From: AP-15 sp963698995
GTDB lineage: Bacteria; Pseudomonadota; Alphaproteobacteria; ATCC43930; CGMCC-115725
Direction: 5' to 3'
Length of the DNA: 64,000 nt
Assembly: GCA_963698995.1 (NCBI GenBank)
Contig: CAVOTD010000051.1
Span: 25,957 to 89,956 of the forward strand
Shown: piece by piece, positions 36,571 through 49,553 of the stretch
Layout: each line of letters starts with the position of its first letter
Numbering within the stretch: the stretch's first letter is position 1
Program-made: the position numbers and the translations under genes
Notes under the pieces: model-generated
Database searches by the model: none
What the model was told of the DNA's origin: nothing
Seen by the model: only the letters and a program-made list of their open reading frames with translations

Positions 36571-37026
36571 ATGGATCAAGACCCGGATGCGATGGCCGCG
36601 CGCACCAGCGCTGCCGCCTCACTCGCCGAGGATCGGACGAAGCCGCTGCAGGTCATCGAGGAGGACATCGCCCGCACGCGGGTTCGGCTGAGCGCCACCA
36701 TCAATGCCCTTGAACGCGAGCTGGAGCCGCACCGGATTATCGAAAACGGTGCGCAGGTGTTGCGGAACTACCTGGAACCGCGCCCAGGCGCTTTTCGTGA
36801 CCAGGTCTGGGCGTATGCGATCCCGCTCGCGCTAATCGTCAGCGGGCTTGGCTGGCTCTTCGTGCTGCGGCGGCGAAGCTACCGGCCCGACATACCCTCC
36901 GAGTTTGGCGAAATGCCGGCTGATGCCGTCGAGACGGGTGCGACGCCGAGCCCGGAGCCTTCCCATATCGGCGTGGTCGATCCCGTCGAGCCCGTGCCGC
37001 TGGTTGACGAGAGCACGCCGATCTGA
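36571..37026 (+). CDS. DUF3618-domain membrane protein
   Basis: This is a 151-residue protein with an N-terminal DUF3618 motif (IEEDIARTRVRLSATINALE at about 29-48) predicted to form a coiled helix, one transmembrane helix (about 88-106, YAIPLALIVSGLGWLFVL) followed by Arg-Arg-Arg, and an acidic Pro/Glu-rich tail. DUF3618 proteins are usually encoded with YqjD-like or phage-holin-E-like membrane proteins; none is nearby. It sits alone between two RND clusters. GGAG lies nine bases before the ATG. Function unknown. Confidence 0.8.
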   Translation: MDQDPDAMAARTSAAASLAEDRTKPLQVIEEDIARTRVRLSATINALERELEPHRIIENGAQVLRNYLEPRPGAFRDQVWAYAIPLALIVSGLGWLFVLRRRSYRPDIPSEFGEMPADAVETGATPSPEPSHIGVVDPVEPVPLVDESTPI

Positions 37027-37281
37027 CCCGATCTTGTTAGCGCGACAGGCCGGGCGAAGGCGGAACCTGCGACGCACCGTGATGAACGGCGTAGTCTAGC
37101 CATCTTAACCCTAATTCGCTCTCGGATTCCGAATCGCGTCTGCAGAACACGGTTCTCGCGCAGCTACTTCGGAGCTGGCTCGCCGGCATCTCGCGGAGCA
37201 TCTGCCGTGAGATCGCCTTCTTTAGAGGAGCCGATAGACGCAGATTCGACAACGCTCCCTCCAGATTGGGCGGAACACCCC

Positions 37282-38652
37282 GTGCGACGCGCAGTTTCGT
37301 TCTGCCTTGCGAGCGCCGTTCTGACCGCTTGTCAGACCTACGAGCCGGCACCGCTCGGCGACCGGCCCGAGCTGCTCTCGGAGCTTGCCGCGCTGACGAT
37401 TTCGCCCATCCGCTCTTCCACTTCCGGAGCTCGGCGCTCACCCGTTTGATCCATCCCGGCCCCTCGGACATGGACGAGGTCGCAATGATTGCGGTCGTCA
37501 ACAACCCGGATCTAAAGGCGACGCGGGATCAGGTCGGCGTCGCCGAGGCTCAGGCGTTCGCCGCCGGGTTGCTGCCGAACCCGCAGTTCTCGTTCGCCTA
37601 TGGTGTCCTGATCAGCGGCGTGGGGGCGACCACCAGCTCGGTGAGTGCCACCCTGGCGGAGGACATCGTGCCGCTCTTGACGCGTTCCGTCCGCCGGCAA
37701 GCGGCCGTGGCGAATGAGCGCAGTGTCCGATTGAACCTGCTGTGGCAGGAGTGGCAGATCGTGAGCCAGGCCCGCACCTTGTTCGCCAGAGCGGTCGAGC
37801 TCGAGCGTCAACGCACGGTGATCGACGAGTACCGAAAGCTCTTCGCTGATCGCTATCAACGCTCCAACACCGCCATGCAGCAAGGGAACGAGACCCTGCC
37901 GACGGTGGTGAGCGATTTGGCCGCCCTGCAGGCCGTCGAGACGCAGCTGCACGATATCGAACAGCTGATCCTGAAGAACCGGCATGATTTGAACGCGTTG
38001 CTCGGCCTAGCCCCCGAGGTGGAGCTGCGGCTCGTCGACAGGGTGTCGGTCCCGGCTATCGACACGGGGAAAGTTGAAGGCCATCTTGCTCGACCTGGCA
38101 GGCCGGCGACCGGACCTTCTCGCCCTCGCGGCAGGTTACGAAGCGGAGGAGCAGAAGCTGCGCCAAGCGATTATCGAGCAGTTCCCCAAGCTCAACATCG
38201 GACCCAATTACACCAACGACACGACACCCGGTTTACACGGCAGGCCCGACACTCACTATTAGCCTGCCGATCTTCGACCGCAACCAGGGCAATATCGCGA
38301 TCGAGCGGGCTACCCGCCAACGGCTGCGTGACGAATACCAGGCGCGTTTGGACGCCGCATACGGCGCCGCCGATCGCTTGATCACCGAGCTGAACCTGAT
38401 CGAAGCGCAGTATCGGGCGAGCCTCGCGAGCATTCGCCGACTGCGCGACGCGGCAGAAGTCGCCGATCGCGCGTATGCGGCAGGCAATCTCGACGAGCGG
38501 AGCTATCGTCGATCTCCATGCCTCTCTCCTCGCCAAGGAGATCGAGTCGCTCAAGCTGGAACAGACATTGCTCGAACAACGCATTGTCTTGCAGACGTTG
38601 ATCGGCAGCGATATTCCGACCCGGGCGCCGCAATCGTCCTGCAGTCCAATGA
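37282..38652 (+). pseudogene. TolC-family outer-membrane efflux lipoprotein, multiple frameshifts
   Basis: This is an outer-membrane factor of the TolC/OprM family, about 455 residues if repaired. A GTG at 37282 gives a lipoprotein signal ending SAVLTAC; a longer start at 37207 with GGAG upstream is possible but buries the signal. Helical segments follow in successive frames: NNPDLKATRDQVGVAEAQA, LPNPQFSFAYG, AILLDLAGRRPDLLALAAGY, VYTAGPTLTISLPIFDRNQG (the classical loop into the second repeat), LNLIEAQYRASLASIRRLRD and the final LLAKEIESLKLEQTLLEQR. Breaks lie near 37400, 38075, 38230 and 38508. The stop is taken as the TGA at 38650, overlapping the adaptor ATG. It probably serves the adjacent adaptor and permease. 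Confidence 0.75.
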
Positions 38653-39690
38653 TACGTACCGGTGGGCTGGCGATCGTCGGGTTGCTGCTGGTATCAGGGA
38701 CCGGCCACCCGCAGACACCTCCCGCACCAAGCGTCCTGATCGAGACGGCGGCGCCTCGCGAGCAGGTACTGAAGCGTACGGTGCAGGGCTACGGCACCGT
38801 GGCGACGAGTGAAGATGCCGTCATCGGGGTCAGCTTCCTGCACGCCGGGTCAGATCTCGCGGCTGCGGGTGCGTCCCGGCGAGGTGGTCAAGGCCGGCGA
38901 GGTTCTGCTCGAGCTCTCTACTGATCCTTCAGCGACGCTAGGTTACCAGCACGGCCGTTGCGGCGCTCGATTTCGCCAAGCGTGACCTCGCCCGCACCAA
39001 AACCCTTCTTGCCCAGCACCTCGCAACCAACGCGCAGCTCGCCGCCGCCCAGAAGGCGGTCGAAGATGCGACGCGGCCGTCGAGGTCCAGCGAAAGCTCG
39101 GCAATGACCGCAAGACCGAGGTGATAACTGCGCCGTTTAATGGCTATGTCACAGCGCTTACGGTAGCGCTCGGCGATCGGGTGCAGCCGAATACGACAGT
39201 CCTGAAGCTGGCTCGCTACCGATCGCGTGCAGGTCACCGTCGGTCTCGAGCCCGAAGACGCCGCACGCGTGCAGACCGGCATGGCCGCGGAGGTCGTGCC
39301 CGTCTTCACCCCGGATAGCCGGCTGAGCGGCGTCGTACGGGGCGCCACGGGTACGATCAACCCGGCAACAAAGCGGGTAGACGTCTGGGTCGAGCTCGTT
39401 GCTGCCGAGCAGGAGCTGGTCCCGGGCACGGCCGTGTCCGTCGAAATCGTGCTCGAGCAGCATACCGGCTGGGTGGTGCCGCGCGACGCCGTGCTGCACG
39501 ACGGCAAGGGCGATTACATCTTCCAAGTGACTGGCAGCAAGGCGGAGCGCGTGCCCGTCAAAACCGGGATCGAGACGGATAAGTATACTGAGATCATCGG
39601 CCGCATCGATACCAAAGAGTCCGATTGTCACGGTCGGCAATTACGAGCTGCAGGACGGCATGGCCGTCCGCGAGAGGCGGACCGAAATGA
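38649..39690 (+). pseudogene. RND periplasmic adaptor, multiple frameshifts
   Basis: This is a membrane fusion protein of about 346 residues, readable only by changing frame. A signal peptide (IRTGGLAIVGLLLVSGTGHP) is followed by the lipoyl half ISRLRVRPGEVVKAGEVLLE, a short coiled coil (LAQHLATNAQLAAAQKAVED), the second lipoyl half TEVITAPFNGYVTALTVALG, and barrel segments VQVTVGLEPEDAAR and TGTINPATKRVDVWVEL, ending near VGNYELQDGMAV. Breaks occur near 38848, 38943, 39073, 39225 and 39615. Its ATG overlaps the end of the TolC-family gene, and its end overlaps the ATG of the intact permease, so this was a compact three-gene operon. Confidence 0.75.
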
Positions 39691-42600
39691 ATTCGTCCAC
39701 GCTCACCGAGTGGATCGGACGACACAGGCGTTCGCTGCTCTTTCTGCTGCTGTTGCCTGTGCTGGCAGGGATCGGCGCCGCGTTGTCGTTGCCGGTGGCA
39801 TTGTTCCCCAACATCCAGTTCCCGCGCGTCAGGATCTCGCTCGATGCCGGCGACCGGCCCGCCGAGCAGATGGTGCTCCAGGTCACGACACCGGTGGAGC
39901 AGGCCCTTCTCGGAATTCCCCGGCTGACCGATGTGCGCTCCGCGACGAGCCGCGGTGCGGCGGAGATTTCGGTGACCTTCGAATGGGGCACCGACATGAT
40001 TGCGGCGACGCTTCAGGTCAACGCGGCGATCAACCAGGTTATGGCGCAATTGCCGACCGGCACGGCGTCAACCGTACGGCGTATGGACCCGACCGTCTTT
40101 CCGATCATCGCCTATAGCCTGACCTCGCAGACGGTGCCGCTGACGACCCTGCGCGATATCGGATTATACCAGTTGAGACCGGTGCTGACCGGGGTTCCCG
40201 GCGTTGCGCGAATCGGCGTCACCGGCGGAAGAGACGAGGAATTCCAGATCCTGGTTAACACGGACAAGCTCGCGTCCAATGGGTTGACCTTCGACGATGT
40301 CGCGAAAGCCGTGGCGTCGGCGAACGTGCTGAGCGCCGTCGGTCGGCTCGAAGACCACTACAAGCTCTTTCTCGTCGTCTCGAACGAGCTTCTGAATGGG
40401 GTCGACCCGATCCGGCACACGGTCGTAAAGACGCTCCCCGACGGCGTGATTACGGTTGACGACGTCGCCACCGTCCGTCGTTCGACAGCTCCGCAGTGGA
40501 TCCGCGTCACTGCCGACGGTCACGATGCCGTATTGATCAATGTCTACCAGCAACCGGGCGGCAACAGCGTGCAGATCGCCCGCGATGTGCAGATGCGGCT
40601 TGACGAGACGCGGTCGAAGCTGCCGCCCGGGATCTCGATCGCCAACTGGTACGACCAGAGCCAACTCGTGACCGCGTCGGCGGCATCGGTGCGCGACGCT
40701 ATCGTGATCGGCGCCGCGCTGGCCGCGCTCGTGCTGTTGCTGTTTCTGCGCAGCTGGAAGGTCACGCTGATCGCCTTCCTGGTCGTGCCGGCGTCGTTAT
40801 CCGCGACGATCCTCCTGCTCTACGCGCTCAATATGAGCTTCAACATCATGACGCTCGGTGGTATGGCGGCTGCCGTCGGACTCATCATCGACGACGCGAT
40901 CGTGATGATCGAGCATGTCATCCGGCGGGTTCGACACACCGGGGGGGCGCAACGGGGGGTGCTGGCAGCGGCGGCAGAGTTCAGCAAGCCGCTGGCCGGG
41001 TCCAGTGCCGCGACGGTAGTAATCTTTGTGCCGCTGGCGTTTCTCAGCGGTATCAGCGGCGGGTTTTTCCGCCCTCTGTCGCTGACCGTTGCGTCGAGCC
41101 TGATCTTTTCATTCGCGATCACATGGCTCGCCGTGCCGCTCGCCGCCGAGCGGCTGATCACCAAAAAGGAGATGGACCGCGAGGATGTCGGACCGGCTTC
41201 GCGATGGATCTTTGCGCGCTACCGGGCATTTGCCGATCGGCTTCTGAAGCACCCTTGGCTGACGGTTGTCGGCGTATTGCCGCTTCTCGTCCTCGGTTTC
41301 ATTGCGTTCAAGGCGGTAGGCTCCGGGTTCATGCCGGCGATGGACGAGGGCGGTTTTATCATCGACTACCTCAGCCCACCCGGAACCGCGCTGTCGGAGA
41401 CTGACCGCCTCGTTCGGCAGGTCGAAGACATCCTGGCCACGACCCCGGAAGCTGCGACATGGTCGCGCCGCACCGGCGCCGGTCTCGGCGGCGACTTGGC
41501 GGAGCCAAATAAGGGTGATTTTTTCGTGCGCCTCAAACCGGGGCCCAGACGGCCGATCGACGAGATCATGGCGGAAGTGCGTGCCAAGGTCATTCAACAG
41601 GTGCCGGGGCTCAGCATCGAAATGGCGCAGCTGATGGAGGATTTGATCGGCGATCTGACCGCCGTGCCGCAGCCAATCGAGGTCAAGCTGTTCGCCGACG
41701 ATCCGAACACCTTGTTGGACACGGCACGGCGGGTTGCCGACGGCATTGCTAAGGTTCCGGGCGTGGTCGATGTCCGCAACGGCATCAACCCGGCCGGCGA
41801 CTCCCTTGACGTCGAGATCAACCGAGTTAAGGCGGCGATCGAGGGTGTCGACCCTGCCGAAGCGACGCGGCTGCTGAACAACTACCTTTATGGCCACGTC
41901 GCAACCCAGATTCCGACAAAAGTAAAGCAAATCGGTGTTCGGGTCTGGTCGCCTCCGGCGGCGCGAGCTACCGACCGTGATCTGGGCAATTATCTGGTTC
42001 GAGCGCTTGACGGACATCTTTTCCCGCTGAAGCGGATCGCCAATCTGGTCCCGGTCAGCGGGGAGCCCGAGATTGCCCGAGAGAACCTGCAGCGAATGGT
42101 CTCGGTAACCGCAAGAATAGAAGGCCGGGATCTTGGATCGGTCGCGGCCGACATTCAGAAGACCCTGGGAAACCCGAGCCTTGTGCCCAATGTGGTGCGG
42201 TTTGAGCTGGGTGGCGCTTACGCGCAGCAGCAGATCGCGTTTCGTGGCCTCGTCATGGTATTCGGGGCAGCGCTTGCCGCCGTCTTCGTGCTGCTGCTAT
42301 TTCTCTATGAGAGCTTCGCGACGGCGATCGCGATCCTGGTAATGCCGTTGCTGGCGGTATGTGCAGTCTTTATTGGACTTTGGGTGACGGGGATCGAGCT
42401 CAACATCACGGCGATGATGGGGATGACGATGATCGTCGGCATCGTCACCGAAGTCGCGATATTTTTCTTTTCGGAGTTTGTCGATCTGTCGGCAGGACGC
42501 CCCGTTCCGGTTGCGCTCGCCGAGGCCGGGCAGAACCGGATGCGACCGATCGCGATGACGACGCTCGCAGCAATTTTGACGCTTCTGCCGCTCGCTCTCG

Positions 42601-42746
42601 CGATCGGCCAGGGTTCATCAATGCAACAGCCGCTTGCAGTCGCGATCATTTCGGGCTTGGTCGTCCAGCTCCCGCTCGTGCTCCTGGTGATGCCGAGCAT
42701 CTTCCTGTTGTTGCAGCGGGTGCCTTCCGGCAAGCCAAGCTGCTGA
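39687..42746 (+). CDS. RND efflux permease
   Basis: This is an intact 1019-residue RND transporter. It starts at the ATG at 39687, inside the overlap with the adaptor gene. The first helix is followed by VALFPNIQFPRVRISLDAGD, the porter-domain region, transmembrane helix 4 with GLIIDDAIVMIEHVIRR (paired Asp of proton relay), and the repeat half with MMGMTMIVGIVTEVAIFFF. The DD pair argues for a drug/hydrophobe pump rather than the heavy-metal type. Unusually, the second-half helix 10-11 region carries Glu (TEVAIFFFSEF) where HAE pumps have Lys-Asn. It is the only unbroken gene of its cluster. Confidence 0.9.
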   Translation: MNSSTLTEWIGRHRRSLLFLLLLPVLAGIGAALSLPVALFPNIQFPRVRISLDAGDRPAEQMVLQVTTPVEQALLGIPRLTDVRSATSRGAAEISVTFEWGTDMIAATLQVNAAINQVMAQLPTGTASTVRRMDPTVFPIIAYSLTSQTVPLTTLRDIGLYQLRPVLTGVPGVARIGVTGGRDEEFQILVNTDKLASNGLTFDDVAKAVASANVLSAVGRLEDHYKLFLVVSNELLNGVDPIRHTVVKTLPDGVITVDDVATVRRSTAPQWIRVTADGHDAVLINVYQQPGGNSVQIARDVQMRLDETRSKLPPGISIANWYDQSQLVTASAASVRDAIVIGAALAALVLLLFLRSWKVTLIAFLVVPASLSATILLLYALNMSFNIMTLGGMAAAVGLIIDDAIVMIEHVIRRVRHTGGAQRGVLAAAAEFSKPLAGSSAATVVIFVPLAFLSGISGGFFRPLSLTVASSLIFSFAITWLAVPLAAERLITKKEMDREDVGPASRWIFARYRAFADRLLKHPWLTVVGVLPLLVLGFIAFKAVGSGFMPAMDEGGFIIDYLSPPGTALSETDRLVRQVEDILATTPEAATWSRRTGAGLGGDLAEPNKGDFFVRLKPGPRRPIDEIMAEVRAKVIQQVPGLSIEMAQLMEDLIGDLTAVPQPIEVKLFADDPNTLLDTARRVADGIAKVPGVVDVRNGINPAGDSLDVEINRVKAAIEGVDPAEATRLLNNYLYGHVATQIPTKVKQIGVRVWSPPAARATDRDLGNYLVRALDGHLFPLKRIANLVPVSGEPEIARENLQRMVSVTARIEGRDLGSVAADIQKTLGNPSLVPNVVRFELGGAYAQQQIAFRGLVMVFGAALAAVFVLLLFLYESFATAIAILVMPLLAVCAVFIGLWVTGIELNITAMMGMTMIVGIVTEVAIFFFSEFVDLSAGRPVPVALAEAGQNRMRPIAMTTLAAILTLLPLALAIGQGSSMQQPLAVAIISGLVVQLPLVLLVMPSIFLLLQRVPSGKPSC

Positions 42747-42748
42747 GC

Positions 42749-42772
42749 GCTGATCGTCGGCCGTCGATCAGC
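42749..42772. terminator. hairpin between convergent RND genes
   Basis: GCTGATCG (42749-42756) and CGATCAGC (42765-42772) form a perfect eight-pair stem around TCGGCCGT. It begins two bases after the stop of the plus-strand permease and precedes the end of the minus-strand one. There is no T run on either side, so it may be a Rho-assisted or bidirectional terminator. Confidence 0.45.
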
Positions 42773-42807
42773 CCAAGCGAACCACCGGGCTGCCATTTCA
42801 GACGGTT

Positions 42808-45800
42808 CTACTCGGCCGCAGAGGGTCTCTCCGTATGTGCGACGCCGCCACGCTGTATATTTGTCTGCGCTGCCGACTGTACCGCCGGGAAGCGAGGCCT
42901 CCGAGCGAGGATCCCAGGGAGACGTCCAAGGTAAAGGTAGATGACGGGTGTTGTATAGAGCGTCAGAACCTGAGAGAGCATCAGACCGCCGACGATCGTG
43001 ATGCCGAGCGGCTGGCGAAGCTCCGCCCCGGCGCCGGTGCCGAAGGTAAGGGGGAGTGCGCCGAGCAACGCCGCCATCGTTGTCATCATGATCGGCCGGA
43101 AGCGCAGCAGCGCTGCCTGGTGGATCGACTGCTCAGGTGGCAGTCCTTGCCTGCGCTCGGCGTCAAGGGCGAAGTCGATCATCATGATCGCATTCTTTTT
43201 GACGATTCCGATCAGCAGGATGATGCCGATAGATCCAATAACGGACAGGTCCTGATGAAACAATGCCAAGGCGAGCAACGCGCCAATTCCCGCCGAAGGC
43301 AAGGTCGAGAGGATCGTTATCGGGTGGATGTAGCTCTCGTAAAGGATGCCCAGCACGATGTAGACGGCGATGATTGCCGCCGCGATCAGATAAGGCTGCG
43401 ACTTCAGCGACGCCTGAAACGCCTGTGCCGTCCCCTGAAAGCTCGTGATCAGCGAGGCCGGCGCACCGAGCCCGCGTTCGACGGTTTGGATTGCGGCCAC
43501 GGCATCGCCGAGCGCCTGCCCCGGCGACAAGTTGAAGGACAATGTCACCGACGGAAACAACGCTTGATGATTGATCGTGATCGGCGCAACCGATTCCTCG
43601 ACCCGGGTAAACGTGTTGAGCGGCACGAGCTGGCCCGCGGCAGAGCGAACATAGAGATGCCGTAATGCGCTGGTGTCGAGCTGGAACTGCGGATCGAGCT
43701 CCAGCACGACGTGATATTGATTGAGCTGCGTGAAGATCGTCGCGACCTGCCGCTGGCCAAAGGCATCGTACAGCGTGTCGTCGATCGCCTGGGGCGTGAT
43801 CCCGAGGCGGGACGCGGTGTCGCGGTCGATGCGCAATGTTGCGCGCGGGGCGGAAGCCTGGGTATCGGCCGTCACATCCTGCAATTGCGGCAACGATTTG
43901 AGTTTCTTTTCGAATACTGGCGCCCAGCGGGCGAGTTCATCGCTGTTGCCATCCTGAAGCGTATACTGATACTGCGTCTTGCTCGGCCGGCCACCGACCT
44001 GGATGTCCTGCCGAACCTGCATGAACAAAGCGATCCCTTGGACCTGGGCCAGTTGCGGCTTCAGGCGGGCGATGATTTCTCTGGCCGAAGCGGCACGGTC
44101 GCTCCGCGGCTTCAGGTTGATCATCATCCGGCCCTGGCTGACGGTCGGGTTGGGGCCGATCCAGTAATAGACGTTGTCGACGTCCGGGTCGGCCATGACA
44201 ATGCGGCCCAACCGCTGAATGCGATCCGCCATTGCTGCAAAGGAGGTGTCGGGCGCGGCCTCGGCCACTCCGAGGATCAGGCCGGTATCCTGCTCGGGGA
44301 AAAACCCCTTGGGCATGATCGTGTAGCCGTAGATCGTGGCTGCCAGTGTCGCTGCCGTAGCCGCCAAGGTTATCGCCGGATGGCGCAAGACCGCGCGCAG
44401 TCCGCGATCGTAAAAGCGCAACATCGCGTCGAAAGCGCGCTCGCACACCCGGTAGACATGCCCGTGCTCCTCGGGCCGGTGGTGCCGGATCAGCCGCGCG
44501 CACATTGTCGGCGTGACCGTCAGCGAGATCAGCCCCGACATGACAATGGCGGCCCCGACCGTCATTGCGAACTCGCGGAACAGGCGACCGATGACGCCGC
44601 TCATGAACAGCACCGGGATGAACACCGCGATCAACGAGGTGGTCATCGACACGACGGTGAAGCCGACCTCGCGCGCGCCATCGAGCGCCGCCTGTTGCGG
44701 CGGGACCCCGCGCTCGACATGCCGGTGAATGTTCTCGATCACGACGATCGCGTCGTCGACGACAAAGCCCACCGCGATGGTGAGCCCCATCAGCGACAAA
44801 TTGTCGAGGCTGTAGCCCAACAGGTACATGATGCCAAAGGTCGCGATCAGCGACAGCGGGATCGCGATGGCGGGAATGACCGTCGCCCAGAAATTGCGCA
44901 GGAAAACAAAGATCACGAGAACGACGAGGCAGACGGTGATGGCGAGCGCCACCTGCACATCGTGAACCGAGGCCTCGATCGTCTGGGTTCGGTCGCCGAC
45001 GACAGTGAGCTTGACGCTCGGCGGCAGCGAGGCGGTCAGGGCCGGCAAACGCTCCTTTATGCGCCGGATGGTCTCGACGACGTTGAACCCGGGCTGCTTG
45101 TGGATATCGATGATGATCGTGCGCTGGTCTTGCAGCCAGGCGGCTTCTTTGGCGTCTTCCGCTGCATCGATTGCGGTGCCGATATCGGCGACGCGGATCG
45201 GCGCGCCGTTCTTGTACGCTACGACGAGGTTCTCGTACGCGTCGGCATTGAAGATCTGGTCGGTCGCGTCGAGGACGACCGCGCGCTGGGCACCATCGAG
45301 ATTGCCCTTCGGCCCGTTTACGGTCGACGCGCCGAGGACCGTGCGAACATCCTCCAAGCTTAGACCCAGCTGGGCAAGCTTGTCCGGGTTGATCTGCACC
45401 CGGACCGCCGGCTTTTGCTCGCCGTGGAAATCGACCAGCCCGACCCCGGCGATCTGGGAAATTTGCGTCGCGATGAAATCGTCGGCATAGCGGTCGATTT
45501 CGGGGAGCGGCAACGTATCGGACGTCAGTGCCAGAGACAGGATCGTGAAGTCGGCTGGGTTGACCTTGTAGTAGGTCGGCGGGTTCGGCAGGTTCTTCGG
45601 CAATTTACCGCCGGCGGCGTTTATCGCGGTCTGCACGTCCTGGGCTGCGGCGTCGATGTTGCGGCTCAAATCGAACTGAACCGTGATGCTGGTGGTCCCG
45701 AGCGAGCTCGACGAGGTCATCGACGCGATCCCCGAAATGTCGGAGAGCGAGCGCTCCAGCGGCGTAGCCACGGATGACGCCATCGTTTCGGCACTGGCGC

Positions 45801-45956
45801 CGGGGAGGTCTGCATCGATCCGTATTGTCGGGAAATCGACTTGCGGCAGAGGCGCAACGGGCAGCAGCTCGAATGCTACGCGCCGACCAGGACGAGGCCG
45901 AGCATCAGCAGCGAGGTCGCGACCGGCCGATTGATGAAAGGCTTGGAGAGGCTCAC
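42808..45956 (-). CDS. RND efflux permease (MdtB/MdtC-like), frameshifted near N-terminus
   Basis: This is a third RND pump, about 1049 residues when repaired. A GTG at 45956 opens SLSKPFINRPVATSLLMLGL. The frame then breaks near 45880 (one base missing after GTCGGCGC); repair gives VAFELLPVAPLPQVDFPTI and joins the long remaining frame. Landmarks are SSSSLGTTSITVQFDLSRNI and DVQTAINAAGGKLPKNLP (typical of MdtB/MdtC), helix 4 with GFVVDDAIVVIENIHRH, and GIVKKNAIMMIDFALDAERR in the second half. The adaptor lies 30 bases upstream. There is no outer-membrane factor, and no second MdtC-like permease, in this operon. Confidence 0.9.
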
Positions 45957-45986
45957 AAGTTCAGCTCTCGCCGTGCCAGGAGACGA

Positions 45987-47147
45987 TCACGAACCGCTGA
46001 CCGCCGATGCTTCGCGGGGCTCGACGCGGGTGCCCGACTGCAGGCGGTATTGGCCATCGACGACGATCCGGTCGCCCGGCGTCAAACCATCGGCGATGAT
46101 CGCGGTGCCTTCGGCGACGTGCCCGACAGTGACGGGGCAAACCTCGGCCGTATTGTCGGGTTTGATCCGAAAGACGTAGGTACCGTTCTGCCCGCGCTCG
46201 ACCGCCTTGGACGGGACGACCGTGGCGGCGTTCACGGTCGCGACCTGGACTCGCGCGTCGACGAATTCGCCAGGCCACAATGCGCGGTCCGAGTTGCCGA
46301 ACAACGCCTTGAGCTTGACATGCCCGGTACCCTGATCGACCTGGCTGTCGACGAAGACCAGCTTGCCGGTGGCGAGCGGGCGCTCGCCACCCCGGCTGTA
46401 GGCGACGACAACAGGGTCACCCCGCGCCATCGCTGCCAGAACGTCCGGGAGCTCGTCCTGAGAGATAGCGAACAAGACCGCGATCGGCTGCATCTCGGTG
46501 ATCGTTACCAGGCCGTTCGGGTCCGAGGCATGAACGACCGTTCCCGGATCGACCAGCCGGAGCCCCGTCCGGCCGCTGAGCGGCGCCGTGATCGTCGAGA
46601 ATTCGAGCTGCAGCTGCGCCATTTCGATTGCCGCTTGGTCGGCCTCGATGGTCGCCTCGAGCACCGCCACCTGCGCGCTCTGCGTATCGCGCGTCTGCTT
46701 GGAGGCGACACCCTTTGCTTCGAGCCGGGTCGAGCGCTCCAGATCGAGCTTGGCATTGGCGAGCTGGGCTTCGTCCTTGGCCTTGTTGGCCTGCGCCTGC
46801 TTCAGCTGCGCCTGAAACGATCGCGGGTCGATCTGCGCCAGGACGTCCCCCTTGTGCACGTCCTGGCCCTCGCTGAAAGCGACATGGTCGAGCTGGCCGT
46901 CGACCCGCACCTTGACCGTGACGGCGTTGAGCGGCTCTACCGCGCCGATCCCGGACAACCAGATCGGCACATCCCGCGTTTCGGCGCGCCCCTCGATCAC
47001 CGGTACGGCCGGCACGCCGGGCGGTGCAGCCTGGGATGTCGCTACAGCGAGCGGCGATGCTCCGCGATCACGCGTGAGGCCATACCAGGCGGCCGCCGCG
47101 CCGACAGCGATCAACGTGAGGAGGAGGACCTTCGATTGCCGTTTCAC
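45987..47147 (-). CDS. RND efflux periplasmic adaptor (MdtA-like)
   Basis: This is a membrane fusion protein of about 386 residues. I start at the GTG at 47147, giving KRQSKVLLLTLIAVGAAAAW as the membrane anchor; an earlier TTG at 47195 would add a Gly/Pro-rich tail. Landmarks are VTVKVRVDGQLDHVAFSEGQ (lipoyl), a coiled coil about 115-165 with Gln-Ala repeats, QLEFSTITAPLSGRTGLRLV (second lipoyl half) and the barrel region LPDVLAAMARGDPVVVAYS. The pattern matches MdtA. The matching permease follows after 30 bases on the same strand. Confidence 0.88.
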   Translation of the reverse strand: MKRQSKVLLLTLIAVGAAAAWYGLTRDRGASPLAVATSQAAPPGVPAVPVIEGRAETRDVPIWLSGIGAVEPLNAVTVKVRVDGQLDHVAFSEGQDVHKGDVLAQIDPRSFQAQLKQAQANKAKDEAQLANAKLDLERSTRLEAKGVASKQTRDTQSAQVAVLEATIEADQAAIEMAQLQLEFSTITAPLSGRTGLRLVDPGTVVHASDPNGLVTITEMQPIAVLFAISQDELPDVLAAMARGDPVVVAYSRGGERPLATGKLVFVDSQVDQGTGHVKLKALFGNSDRALWPGEFVDARVQVATVNAATVVPSKAVERGQNGTYVFRIKPDNTAEVCPVTVGHVAEGTAIIADGLTPGDRIVVDGQYRLQSGTRVEPREASAVSGS

Positions 47148-47306
47148 ACCATTACCTGGTGGCCCCGGGAGACCACCTGCGGGCTCCCTTTCCAAGGAAC
47201 GAGAGGAGGTCCGCCCAACCGGCGTGTCAACGGTACTCTATACGCGATCGAGTGAGGGTAGGGCTTGGGTTTTTGGCTTTGCGAGTGAGAATGCCAGTCC
47301 GCGCGG

Positions 47307-47380
47307 TAGGCCCGGCAGGATTCGAACCTGCGACTCCACCGTTATGAGCGGCGTGTTCTAACCAACTGAACTACGGGCCC
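47307..47380 (-). tRNA. tRNA with CAU anticodon (Ile2 likelier than elongator Met)
   Basis: A complete cloverleaf reads on the minus strand: acceptor GGGCCCG with CGGGCCT, D-stem GTTC/GAAC, anticodon stem CGCCG/CGGTG around the loop CTCATAA (anticodon CAT), and T-stem GCAGG/CCTGC around TTCGAAT. The discriminator is A and the 3' CCA is not encoded. CAU is read by elongator Met, or by Ile2 after lysidine modification of C34. The acceptor sequence GGGCCCG is not that of E. coli tRNA-Met, and I favour Ile2, but sequence alone is not decisive. It lies 28 bases beyond the rpoD stop. Confidence 0.88.
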
Positions 47381-47408
47381 CAAAACCGCGACGCGGATTA
47401 CCGCGCGC

Positions 47409-49445
<2,037 letters not shown>

Positions 49446-49553
49446 TCCACCATCCCTAAGAAGATCCATTATTCGCCCGAGCGAACCCGAGCGCGCGTAT
49501 TCACATTCCTCGATAGCGGGTTGCCGACGAGCCTGAGTAGAGGGACCGGCGGG

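Noticed and set aside
43711..45363. 550-codon open frame antisense to the MdtB-like permease
   Set aside because: Composition is Arg/Asp/His-rich with no motif; it is a GC-driven shadow of a well-supported RND gene. Similar long shadows at 3255-4415, 8145-9257 and 2301-2987 were rejected for the same reason.
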